The notes beneath the pieces were generated by a model. It searched no databases. It was not told the DNA's origin and worked only from the letters and a program-made list of their open reading frames with translations. A DNA stretch of 64,000 nt, from contig OZ005617.1 of NCBI GenBank assembly GCA_963930655.1, positions 15,218,068-15,282,067 on the forward strand, written 5' to 3'. Positions 1-11,378 of this stretch are shown here, piece by piece. The position numbers were made by a program, and so were the translations under genes. Each line of letters begins with the position of its first letter. The first letter of the stretch is position 1. Source of the stretch: Myrica gale. Its lineage: Eukaryota; Streptophyta; Magnoliopsida; Fagales; Myricaceae.

Positions 1-752
1 CCCCTCCGCGAACAGAGATATTCCATTTTGGGGGAGTATTATAGTTCAAACCGTTGGCAAGTTTCCATCAAATGTGTGTTAACGACTGCCTCGAGTTATT
101 CATTAACAGAGGGCCATTCGACACCATGTTATTGACCAGATGCTAAAAATATTTTGGAAATTCCTAGATCGCTCTAAATGCCACAAAATTTACTTCATAG
201 TTTTTACAAGTTGGGTTGCGCAATTTGTAGATATTATTATACCTTTGTTGGTGTTTCTAATTTTTGCTTGGCTGTCATATAGTGTATAATTGTAATGAAC
301 ATGCTTAAAAATTAAAGTTCCAAGCATATTTTGGTACTAATATTGAGATTTTGACGACTTAACTGGATGGGTTTTACTAAATATTTGCAATTTCCCTGGA
401 GAATAGTTCCACGTAAGAGTCAGAAACTACTCTTGGCCTAGAAAAAGAAAAAGAAAAGGTACCTATAGCCTATAGGCTCATCTAGGGTTTTTATATTTTG
501 TAATTTTTAAAATATACAATACAAGTGTTCTTTGTTTATTCGCGTTTGTGTGGAAGGGAAATGAACTTCCAAGCACGTTGTATGAAACCAAACCATGGCG
601 ATTGTGACATGAAAAGGGTTTGACTAGATTATTAATTTGGCAGCTGACTACGTTTTTCCATTTCTTTCTTTTTGGTGTCCAATTTATCCTTTCGCTTCTT
701 GTTTGGTTTGGCATCGTGTTGCTTTGCTTCCGCCTTCCGGGGCGGGTGCGAG
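1..752. other. Left-edge sequence without a supported gene
   Basis: This is AT-rich sequence with no recognisable coding exon. A pyrimidine-rich stretch runs from about 655 to 743 and could be the branch and acceptor region of an intron ending near 752. The open frames on both strands here have low-complexity or lysine-rich content and no family signature. Confidence 0.4.
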
Positions 753-882
753 GTACACAGGGCACCCAAGTGAAGCTTCAGAGCTGTGGGCCCGGCATCA
801 GGGGATCTTTGACATGGACCAGCCTGCCTCGTGGTGTTGGGAGTTTTTATTGAAGTTTGCGAAGCTGAAGCATCGAAAGTGA
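753..882 (+). CDS. Possible 3'-terminal exon of an unidentified gene cut by the window edge
   Basis: An open frame follows an AG at 751-752 and ends at TGA 880-882. It encodes about 43 residues beginning YTGHPSEASELW and ending WCWEFLLKFAKLKHRK. The composition (several Trp, a charged C-terminus, no low complexity) looks like real protein, and a pyrimidine tract precedes the acceptor. I do not recognise the family, and no upstream exon is visible between 1 and 752. It could equally be a chance frame. The sequence after the stop, to about 1100, is T-rich and would suit a 3' UTR. Confidence 0.3.
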
Positions 883-1499
883 CTGCTTCCGCTTGACGCT
901 GAAGGGTCGGGGGATAAAGCATATTTTGCAGGCATGTGTGCTCCGGTTCGTCGTTCTTTATTTTTTTTCACTTTTTTAGTGAACCTTGTAGAGAGTAGTT
1001 TGTATATGGGTAATTACATTCGAGTGCATAAGACGCCGCAAAAAAGCATTGCATGTATGATTTCTCACTAAATTCCCAAATTCACAAAGCCCACAACCAA
1101 AGCTCTCTTTGCTCCAAACAAAGCGAGAACTTATCTATTAAACTCCTGATTAACAAGTACATGGTGGTAAGCTCGGACCGTGAGTGAGTCAGAGCTAAGT
1201 TCTAATTTGTCTCGTAATTTATTGGTTTAGGTTCTGCTTCCCCATAATCTATGTTAATATGCTTGGGGAATTAAAAAGATGATTTTACATTATAATCTAC
1301 GCTCTTTTTCTTTTCTTTTTTTAGGAAACAAGTTCTTCTCAAGTTCCAAAATAAAAGTTTTATTGTTTCATATTATGTGAATTTTTTTAAATGCCTTTTG
1401 AAGGTATTTTTTTAAAATTTTGTCTAAATTACTCCGCATGTCTCTGGGTTTGACTTTTTTAGATTGGTCATCAAGTTTTTTGATTTTTCTTTAGATTAC
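883..1499. other. Intergenic, nothing recognised
   Basis: AT-rich sequence with several T-runs. No coding potential, RNA gene or repeat structure is evident. The first part may be the 3' UTR of the putative exon ending at 882. Confidence 0.5.
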
Positions 1500-3001
1500 T
1501 CCGAAAGTCTTTAAGGCTCAGTATTTCCCTTCTTGCTCTCTGTTGGATTCCTCCCCCAAACCGGGGCCTCTTTGATATAGAGAAGTCTATGCGAAGTTAA
1601 GGATTTACTGCGTGAAAATATTTGCATACTTCCCCGTAATGGTGCTATGGTTGACTTTCGGACTTCACCTTGGCTCCCTTCTGTCCCTGGTGTTCGACCT
1701 ACGGGGTTGGCAGGTGCTCCTCACATCAGCTCTATTCAGATGGTCTCTGATTTAGTTGACTCTGGTTCGGGCGCATGGAATCTAGACCTGTTGTCTCTGC
1801 TTTTCGATAGTGCTTCAGTTCAACATATTCTCCGAATGAGTCCTCCTCATCCTTCGGGGTGTGATAAGGTCATTTGGGTTTCAGATTCTAAAGGCAAGTT
1901 TAGTGTAAAACGGGTGGTGCAGCATGAGCAAGGGAGAAGGTCTTTTGTTCACCCTCTGATAGGTGATCACGACTGGAAATTGTTGTGGCATTCCAAAATG
2001 CAGGATCGTCTGAAACTTGTTATTTGGAAGATTGCAGCTGAGGCTCTTCCTCTTAGAGCAACTATATCTTCTAATTTGGGAGATATGGAAAACTTTGACC
2101 GGAGCATATGTCCTCTCTGTGAGAACCAACCTGAGACTGCATTACACTTATTTTCAGCATTGTCCTGTGTTCAGGATTCTTTGGAGAAATTCTGCATGGC
2201 CCTTGGATATTTCACAGATACCAACTTCCTCCCCAGCAGATATTATTAAAAAACTTCTTAATGCCGATGACTATCTGGGTATTCCATCCTCTCAATTGCA
2301 GATGTTTATTATTCAGGCAGCCCTTATTTTTGATGAAATCTGGCTTTCTCGGAATCGTCTCATACACGAAGGCTCCCCCTGTAATATCCCGGTCAAGTTG
2401 TCATCCTTGTCACGTCGTTTTTCAGATCATTCTCTGGCTTGGCATCAAGTTCCGACCCCTGGTTGTAGACTCAGATGGGTTCCTCCTGAACCCGGTTGGT
2501 TGAAGATTAACTTCGACATTGCCATTCGAAGTAATGGTTCTTTCCTAGCCGTCTCTTGTAGAGATTCGTCTAGTTCCCTCTATACTGTGTATACAGAACG
2601 TTTCCAGGCTACGGATTCCTTGGTTGGTAAAGCTTTGGCTGCGGTCAGAGCAATGGAATTAGTGATTGAGAACTCTTGGCCTCGTGTTATTTTTGAATCA
2701 GATTCCCAACTATAGTGCTCCGATGTTAATTCTACAACTCAGTCTCCTTGCTGGAAGATTGTAGATATGGTTGGCTCTCTGCGCAGAGTTTTTTCTGAAC
2801 ATCTCGATTGGTCACTGGTTTGGGTTCCTCGGCGTTCAAACTCTCTTGCTCATTTATTAGCTAAATGGGCTGCTCATTTTTCTATTACAGGGTTTATTAA
2901 TGTTTTTTGTATTCCTAGAAGCATTGTCTATTGTGACGATGCCCCCTGTAATCGGTTGTGTATGGTTTTTAATATATTGAGCTTTTCTGAGAAAAAAAAA
3001 G
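1500..3001 (+). mobile_element. Decayed LINE 3' portion (zf-RVT plus RNase H)
   Basis: This is the C-terminal part of a plant L1-type LINE ORF2, broken by frameshift and stop. Frame 1647-2249 gives the reverse-transcriptase-associated zinc-binding domain (DWKLLWHSKMQDRLKLVIWK, then CPLCENQPETALHLF). The reading then shifts near 2200 to the frame ending at 2715, an RNase H-like domain (GWLKINFDIAIRSNG, later VIFESDSQL followed by TAG). It continues past that stop through DWSLVWVPRRSNSLAHLLAKWA around 2800-2870. An A-run at about 2991-3000 looks like the poly(A) tail. The RT and endonuclease are absent, so the copy is 5'-truncated and dead. I did not find a target site duplication. Confidence 0.85.
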
Positions 3002-4889
3002 AGTCCAAAGCCCAAGGATAGTTTTAGAAGAAATTGAACCTTGAGGACCAAATTAGGAAAAATGTCAAACCTTAGGGACATACGGAATAATTTTGTTTGA
3101 AACATATGGAACATAATTAAACATTTTAAAACTTGAAAGAGATTTATTGATGTACAATAGAGATTCATGCAAACGAATAAAAGAAGAATACTAAAGAGAT
3201 GAAGAATCTTCATTTTTTACTTTCAAACTATTGCTTAAAATGTTATTTTATCAAGTTTGGACTACGAATTTTAGTCATATGATAATATTGACGTATTTTA
3301 TTAGTTCTAGAGTTAAAATGTGACAGAAATTTGTAATTCATACAAAATTTGATGTATTTTACTTGAGAGTTAAATGTGATGAAAATTGTAGTTTAGACTC
3401 GTAAAAACGATATTTGACCCATATTTCAAGGGCAAAAGGTGATATTTTTCTTTAAAATACTATATTTGTTCTTAAATATAGGGTAATGAGGTATCACTAA
3501 ATTGATTCATCAATATGTTAATCTAGGTTATAGTTTGTCTTAACTATTTTCAAAATAGATGTATTAAGCGTGACTACAAAGCGAGTTCTTAAAAACTCTC
3601 ATTCTATCGTTAGGGTTCTTAGGAGCTTCTTGTTCATCCTCCACGACTCTTTATAATTTGGATTATGTTAGTTTATTTCTTTTTAACTCAATTAAGTAAT
3701 TTCATTATTATGACTCCGTCTTAACACAATTTATTTTTCGCCATTTTCTTCCTCAAATTGGGCAGTGCCTTTGTGGAGTAGATCAAATAAATATATTATT
3801 AATTGGAAGTTTGAAGAAAAGGGAGGCTGTGCATAATAGAATGTCCAATTAATGTCAATGTAATATCACTTCATTCTTTTGCCAAAATTCTATAAACTAC
3901 GAGTATTTTTATTCTAAAATATTTTTACAATAATTTATACGTCTTATATTAATACAAATATTCAAACGAGCATTTAAAATGAGAACAACAAAATTACTAA
4001 ATATACTATGTATACACGTGGCTGTTCCTATAATTTTTTTTTAAAATTAATTTTAAAATGAAGAAATCATTTTGTAGATTTTGCGGTTAAAGCTAATAAA
4101 GACAGTACCTGAAATTGTCGCTATATTAATCTAAAATCACATAAAACTATAAGATAATACATAAATTCATGATATTTTAAGTACTTAACATACTTTATTA
4201 AGGAAACACCGTTGAAGTAATTAAGAAATTAATAATTATACCAAGTAGAGCATTATTTTTATCTTATGAAACTGATTAATAAAAAAAACTATTGACTTTA
4301 GCTTACGAAAAATAATCAATGAAAAAAGAAAACACCTCTCGAATTTGTTATTATCATTTTAAACTATTGATTTTAGCTTACAGAAAGGATTAATAAAAAT
4401 AATAATTATCGGAGTACTTATTTGATGTGCTTATATAAAATACTTAGACTCGAATATCTTTTATTTGTTTTATACAAATAACTATTTCAAAAAAAATTAT
4501 TTTTTAATTGTTATAATTTATTTTTTTATTTTGTTTTAAAAAAAAGGAAAAGGTAATCACTCGCATACCACAACAAATTTTATCGTGGATTTGACTCAGC
4601 CCTTCCACCCTTTAGATTAAATTAGAAAAAAAACCTTAATTAAAAGGAAGAATAAAGATAATTAATTAAACTTTCCCAAATGAAAAAAAAAAAGAAAAAA
4701 ACCAAAGACAGAAACGACGCCGTACAGTGTCGAGTTTCTATTAAACATTTAAACCCAGGGTCCAGGACTAGCGACTTACAGTTACATATAGGAAAAAGAA
4801 AAAAGAAAAAGGAAAGCAGGACTTTACGACTTCTTGGCGGAGTTGTAAACCCCTTCCCAACGATCCTTACCAGTCACCAGTAGAAGAAG
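3002..4889. other. AT-rich intergenic region
   Basis: Very AT-rich sequence with homopolymer runs, and phrases such as 'ccttgagg' and 'cttaggga' that resemble eroded ends of the MITE-like repeats seen elsewhere in the window. There is no credible ORF. The last 300 bases probably contain the promoter of the gene that begins to its right; a GC-richer block near 4880-4945 may be its first, non-coding exon. Confidence 0.5.
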
Positions 4890-4947
4890 CTGCGCCTAAG
4901 CTCGCCGGTAGCCTTCACCGCCGATCACCGGCTGCCACAGGCGTCTG
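4870..4947 (+). other. Possible 5' UTR exon of the unknown-function gene
   Basis: A GC-rich island in AT-rich surroundings ends at a GTAATC donor (4948). The next plausible acceptor is the TGCAG ending at 6825, 54 bases before the ATG at 6880. A leader intron of about 1.9 kb would explain the coding-free gap. The transcription start cannot be placed from sequence alone. Confidence 0.3.
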
Positions 4948-6879
4948 GTAATCCATTCGTCCGTCCTCTTCATCACCATCTTTTTCCTTACGTTCTGAGC
5001 TGATTTATTAGGGGGTTTTCTCTCCCCTCTCAGTTCGCAGGGCTTTATGCCTCAATATCTCGATGAATTGTTTCTGAAGTTGGAGTTTTGTACCTATATA
5101 CTGTTTTAGTTTAAGGTGATACTAAGGTGTCCCTAAAAAGACAGTGAGAAATAGGGTACAAGCCCGGAACCTCGAGTTTAGGTTCTCTGTATACGCATAC
5201 ATGTATGTTTTTATGTATACATACGCACGCACCACGTGTTTTGTGTGTGTAATTTTATGGTATTGTGTTTTACTGTAAGTACTTTGTGCATATATGTTTT
5301 GTACGGTATTGTATTGTTTTACTTCAAATCTCGCCCGGGGTTGCCATTATGATGGGATTACAGTGTGTAATAGTGTTCGGATCAATTTGACTTGATTATG
5401 GGGGGATGCAGGTTTTGTTAAATTAATTTCCGTATTTTAGAAAATTCGTGCTTTGTGGATGGGAACCAATTGAAATCTCGAGTCAAATGGGAACCTTCAA
5501 ACTATTTGGAAATTTGTATACTAGTCAAGGCTTACAGCTTTGGTCGTGAAATGTAAAACTCATGCATTCGTTCAATCAATCATCAGTTGAGTTCCATTTG
5601 TGGAGCATGGATATAATATTATTGCTATAAATTAGAATGGTTGTCACTGGGTAAATTGTTGTAATTGAATCTTAAGAGGGTCCCATTGTCAGATGACATG
5701 GATTTTCATGGAAAATAAATTGTATACATTCATTGTGGCTTTGGAAGTCTAGTTTCACCCAATGAAGGATTGGGTGTTTCTAAAGAGTCTTTCGCTTTGA
5801 GAATCTCAGTGAGGTTTCTTTTGTCTCAAAAACAAAGGGAAAAGGCTTTTAGGTTTCTTACATCCTACCAGAATCAGAGTGTGATGTTTCTCTATTGTAC
5901 AAAATGCCCCTTCTTTTGAAGAATTATAGACCTATAGCTATTGATGACCCAACTTTTCTCTTCAATGCTCATGAAACAACGAAGCACATTATTCGCCCAA
6001 AAGAAGAAGAAAAAATATAGCACTTTATTCAGTTCATAGAGCAGGTATTTGGTGACATCACACTGACTAAACAACTGCTAGGCAACATATTGCTCAATAT
6101 GTGATCTAGGTGCAAATCTTGTTAATGGCTATACAGGCGACAAATTCTCTGTCTCAATTTCTTAATTTGGGTACTCTAAACATAAGGAACCCATTGCGAT
6201 GAACTTAATCCTTATCTTATGATCCTTGTCTCCCTGAGATCACTCTGCTTTAGATCAAGTTTTTCCTTGATCTTTTTAGCTTGTCTCCTAGAGTGTCACT
6301 TCCTTTCTTCGTCTGGAGTTGTTGCATGGTTGTTCTCATTGCTTTTGTAGAATGTTCTAATTTTTCCATCTCCCATTAATTTTTCAGCTTGCTGATAATC
6401 TGTCAAAGTTTTTTATGCTTGATATTTACAGCTTTCCAATTCTTGATCCAGGTTTGGTTTGAGTTTTATGGTGTATCTGTAAAATTTGCAATTCATTTTG
6501 TACTCTTGATTGTATTCTATGCTGCTTATTGTCTGTCCTGTTAAAAGCCCTCTCTTTCCTTTGTTTATGCTACTTCACTGTCACGTTAGAAGTGATTAAG
6601 CTATTCCTATAATTGGTTTATGAGACATATTAGTCTCTGATTAGTTTTCCTTTCTGTGTCCTTTTTCCACTGTATGTTTCAAGCATATAGCCGTTTTCAA
6701 TAGGTTTTATTTAGCTATTGGACTTACGGGGGACTAGCTGCTATACAGTTTCTCTGAGCTTGAATATTGGCTTTGTTTTATTTATCTAGACATGAGTCTT
6801 GAAGAATTTATTTGAAAGCCTGCAGGTAAAGTTTATTATCCTGGAATAAGAATAGTTCCACCAAGATAATATATCCATA

Positions 6880-9800
6880 ATGGATCTGAAACATAATGGT
6901 ATAACGTGGGTCGGAAATTTTTTCCAGAAGCTTGAAGCTGTGTGTCAAGAGGTGGATGATATTGTTAGCAAGGTATCTGTACATTATTCTTTTACGTTTA
7001 TGTATGAAATTTTCCTATTATTTTCAGTGTCTTTTTAATGATCTTACCATGACATTTCAGGCATATTTGCCGTTTTCAGTTGATATTGGTTGGTTCTCGT
7101 GTTTGTCTTTGTAGAGACACTCATGCAATCTGGTTCAACCTATCTTAACCCAGGAAAAAAGAAAAAGAAAGAACATTGGATTGAGAATAATAGTATATTG
7201 TCTTGCAATTAAGCTTTTCACTGCAGTTAACTTTTCTTCTCCTAATGTCGAATTGCTTTTATGCACAGGATACTGTCAAATACGTTGAAAACCAGTTTCA
7301 AAACATGGGTGGAAGTGTGAAGAGATTCTATGCTGATGTTGTCCAAGATGCACTTCCACCTTTAGTGGATCCCGCCAAGCATGAAGCAAAAGCTGTGGAT
7401 GCTGCCATTAGCACCTGTCTGAAGTCAATGATAGGCTATGAGGAAAATCATGTAGATGCTGTCATTAAGCAATCACGTGTGGAGCCCATTACGGTTGATC
7501 ATGCGAAGAACCAGCTGCCAGATGCATCAAGTGGCCTTCATCTTGAAGATCACAATAATTCAATTTCTGAGGATTCCCTTGAGGAGGCAGAGACTGACTC
7601 ATCTCTGCAAAAGGTGGATGGTGTTTTGACGAAGGAAAATGCAAATATGTGTACGGAAGAAGATGCCATAGAGTACTCTACGAATGAGGTTTTGAAGTTA
7701 ACTACTTCAGGTGATAGAGAAACTTTTGAAGCATCATTGCATGGTGGGTTTAATGATCATAATCATGAAAATGCAATTGGAGTTCTTTCTGAGGTTTCAC
7801 CAGCATCTTCATTTCATTGTGGGGAGTTTCAATCCCCTGAAAAGATGGGAACGGTTTGTGATAGCCTTGCCGTGGTCACTGAAAGTGTTTCTGATCTTTC
7901 AAGTATCAGTTCTTTTTCTAGATCAGAATTTTCAGTTGTATCTGGTGAGAAAACTATGGCAGAGATGGGGCTTGTCTTCTCCAGCTGTTCCCTTTCTGTA
8001 GAATCTTGTGGTCTGTCTCGACAATCACCTGAGAACTCCCGAAATGCAGTATCTTGTAATAGTGCTGGGAATCGTACTTGCTGTAGTTCTAGGGAGCTCA
8101 CCTCTTCTACACTAGCCCTGACCAATTTGAGTGAGAGAAAGGCACTAGAGTTAGGACTTGCTTCCTCCTGCAGTATCCTGTCATCAGAATCCCTCGGCTG
8201 GGACCTTTCTTCAGGTAATATGAAGTTTTCTGTGTTTCCTGTTACAATTATTGTCATTAACTTGTACTTTGGCAGAGGAATACACTTCCAGAGTTGAGGA
8301 AATGCTGTCTCTGGCTGAATCATCTGGAAATAGGCGTATTAACTTCTCTGAGTCTGCTCAAGGTGAGACTTCTATGTGCTCTTTTCCTTACCCTCAGTTG
8401 TCTTTCTCTCCTGTGATTTTCTAATTGTAATTTACGCACATGGAAAAGGATCCCGTGACCTTACTCTCCATCCTGTTCTTATGGGAGGAGAAGGTGCCAT
8501 TTGAGAAGGAGCTCATTAGCCTTTTTGCATTTCTTATGTGTTTTGCTGGTTACAGGTCAGAAATGTAATGATGGTGATAATTATGATGATTACTGCCTAT
8601 AGCGTTAACCTTGAAGAACTTAATCTTGCACTTGAGTGCTTTACCAGTTCAACCCCCAAGAGCTGTCTTATTGCTTTTCTGGTTGCATTTGGGTCGGTAC
8701 CAAAGCCTTTTGTAGCAATTACATTCAGAATCACAAAAAATTAAAATTTATTCAAATACACTAGTTTTGGTGTTCAGTCTTTCTCTTTCCTTTTTTATGA
8801 TTCTGAAGGTAATAATTACAATTTATATCTCAATATTAAATGTACACACCACAAATATTTTGGCAAACTAGGTTATATTTAACATTTTACCTTGAATAGC
8901 GAATATGTTGAACGTAACTCTATTCTCATCATTCCATGCTCCTGGATAAGTGATGCACCATGTCCTTGTAACTGTTCCACCTAGTACAATGATCATATTT
9001 TAAGGTAACCTAGACCGAGATTGTTCTAAAGTGTTATTTCTAATGACACATAGCTTCCTTGATTTCTGGGAGCTTAAATTATGTTCTTTCTCCACTTGTA
9101 TTTTAGCATTATTCGGGCAGAACCTTGTATGTTACACTGACTGTAATTTTGTCAATTGTAAATTCACTTGTTCTTTCTTTAGTGGGTTTTCTCTACGTTA
9201 TTGTCTATACCCCTATTCATCTCCCACTTTGTGGGTGTAATTACGAGTTTCTGCATACTTTGTGGCCTGTAGCTTCATCTTTATGACAGTCACCATGTAA
9301 AATTTTGTTGATTCTCTGAATCCCAGGTTAGTGAGTTGAGAGCTCAGCTTGAGTACTATTGATGTGGTATTCTTCCCCAGCTCATCACATCAGTCAATTT
9401 TATTTTAGCCTGAATAATTCATTCCATTCTTTTATTGTTTTTCTTTGGGCGTCTGGACCTACCATATATGCATGATTTTGGTTGGAAATCTAGGTACTGA
9501 TTTTGATGGTCTCTCTGGGAGTTGGATCTATCCAAGTACCATATCTTCAGTTTGGGATGTTAGCCATTTTGACCAGCCCTCAAATTTCGAATATTATATT
9601 GACGGTTCACCTCTTTTAGTTGGGATTCTATTTTCCCGGGTGTGGTCTGATGCACTACGTGTGCTTTCTTTCATAGTTATTTTGAGGTGAAAACAGAAAC
9701 CCTTATGAAGTGGAGACTATATTATTGATATCTTGTATACCTTCATACTTTATTGTTGGTATTCCCTTAAATTCCTTTCACGCGAGGCAATCCGTCCAAT

Positions 9801-10949
9801 TCATTTCATGTAGGGCTATGGTCATCACACTATAAGAGGTTGATAGAGTTGTAGCTGCATTGTCTTTGATAATTTCATTTTGACATGATGACTGGCATGC
9901 CCCTTTGGGCTGCTTTTTCAAGGAGGGTAACTGACAATTAAAGGAACTCTTAATCGGTGAATTATAGCTGATATACTTGGTGCTGCCTAGTCCGTTATCA
10001 CTAATAAAGCTCTTACAGGCCATTCACATGACTTGGACAATGATATTAATGATCCTGGCTTGGAAACCATTGAACTGTGTGACAAGGCGAAGCTTGACGA
10101 AGGCTGTGTCATTGTAGAACCTATTGAACTTTATGCTGTCTCTCGCAGAACCCGAAAGCTCAGATCATACAGGGTATTCTCCCTCTCTCTCTCTCTCTGT
10201 GTCTGTCTGTCTGTCTGGGTGTACTTGTGCGTGGGCGCGTGTGCACACATCTAACATCCGGGCAGTGGAAAAGTATGTTTGCAAAGGACTTGTATACTGT
10301 TGTATACTTTTGGATGCTGAATGAATAAGAATGTATAGGAGCAGTCCTTTTGACATGATATGTAAATCAATAAGATCTGATGAGGTTTAACCATTGCAGT
10401 CATATTAAATACATTGCCATCTTAACATCTTCTCATGGAAAGAATAACTCAAATCAGGTTCGTAAAAGTATACTTGACCTGCCAAAATGGAGCTATTATC
10501 TGGTGAGTATTCCTTTTTCTCCTGTTGGCAGGGCTCGTTTATTGTGGATTTCAACATATACATGAAATGTACTTGCGTCACGGCCATTAGGAACATGTTT
10601 CTTAGAATCAGTGATCTAGTTTTTGAAATAATAACTTTCTTTTACGGAATTCAGCACTCCTTTTGTTTATTGGAAACCATAATAATCCTTGTAGATGGTT
10701 AGGAGGGTAGAGCTGCTTAATCCTTTTTCTTTTTTCTCTGTTTCTTTCCTCCCATATTAGAGAAAGATTCAAGATGCATTTACTTCGAAAAAGAGATTGG
10801 CGGAGGAATACGAGCAGCTAGCAATTTGGTATGGAGATGCTGATATGTGGTCTAGTGAAGAGACATTGCAATCTACCTCAGAAATGCCCTTAGATTTGAA
10901 GAATATGCAAATACAGCCTGCATGCGACTCTGACTGGGAGCTTCTGTAA
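6880..10949 (+). CDS. Conserved plant protein of unknown function, six coding exons
   Basis: Proposed exons are 6880-6972, 7269-8214, 8276-8362, 9494-about 9604, 10019-10173 and 10761-10949, giving about 526 residues. Phases agree at each junction; the donor of the fourth exon is the only doubtful one (GTTCAC at 9605; alternatives with the same phase exist). The protein starts MDLKHNGITWVGNFFQKLEA and continues into an amphipathic, probably helical stretch (DTVKYVENQFQNMGGSVKRF). The long middle part is Ser/Glu-rich and probably disordered. The C-terminal exon is charged and helical (KIQDAFTSKKRLAEEYEQLA) and ends in an acidic DSDWELL. I see no signal peptide, membrane span or catalytic motif. 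The pattern suggests a conserved N-terminal helix and C-terminal tail separated by a variable linker. It looks like a plant-wide family, but I cannot assign a role. It is convergent with the TBL gene. Confidence 0.8.
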
Positions 10950-11378
10950 GTGAAAAAGAAACCTCTGGCATATAGCTGCATTTGGACTTGTCAGAGAGCC
11001 CTCTTGCCTGTGCAGTTGAACATGTGTCGGGTTCCCTCTTTCAACTGTACACATAATAATTATTTAGTTAGGATGAGTTTTTGAATCCTAGATTGAAGGG
11101 TGTTCTTATATGATCAAGTTGTCAAATATCGCAACGACTTTGTGGTACAATTTGGATGAGTAATTATATCATTCTCGTAATGTTGCAGACATTAGTACTG
11201 GTAGATATCATGGTGGTTTTTCTTTTGTTTGTCCCTGATTGAGCAGAAAAGTTCCCTTGCTTGCAGAATTGATTAGCAAAAATACAAGCCTGCAATCTTG
11301 AATCCTCAATGTCAGCATGTGGCTATGCCACTGCAAATTTTATGGAAGGCCGCATCATACTTCTTATTGATGTACAAG
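10950..11378. other. Convergent 3' ends
   Basis: This 429-bp spacer separates the stop of the unknown-function gene (+) from the stop of the TBL gene (-), so it should hold both 3' UTRs. No separate gene is visible. Confidence 0.6.

Noticed and set aside
7829..8323. A 164-codon minus-strand frame opposite the second coding exon of the unknown gene
   Set aside because: It crosses two exons and an intron of the plus-strand gene whose phases agree, so it is a shadow.
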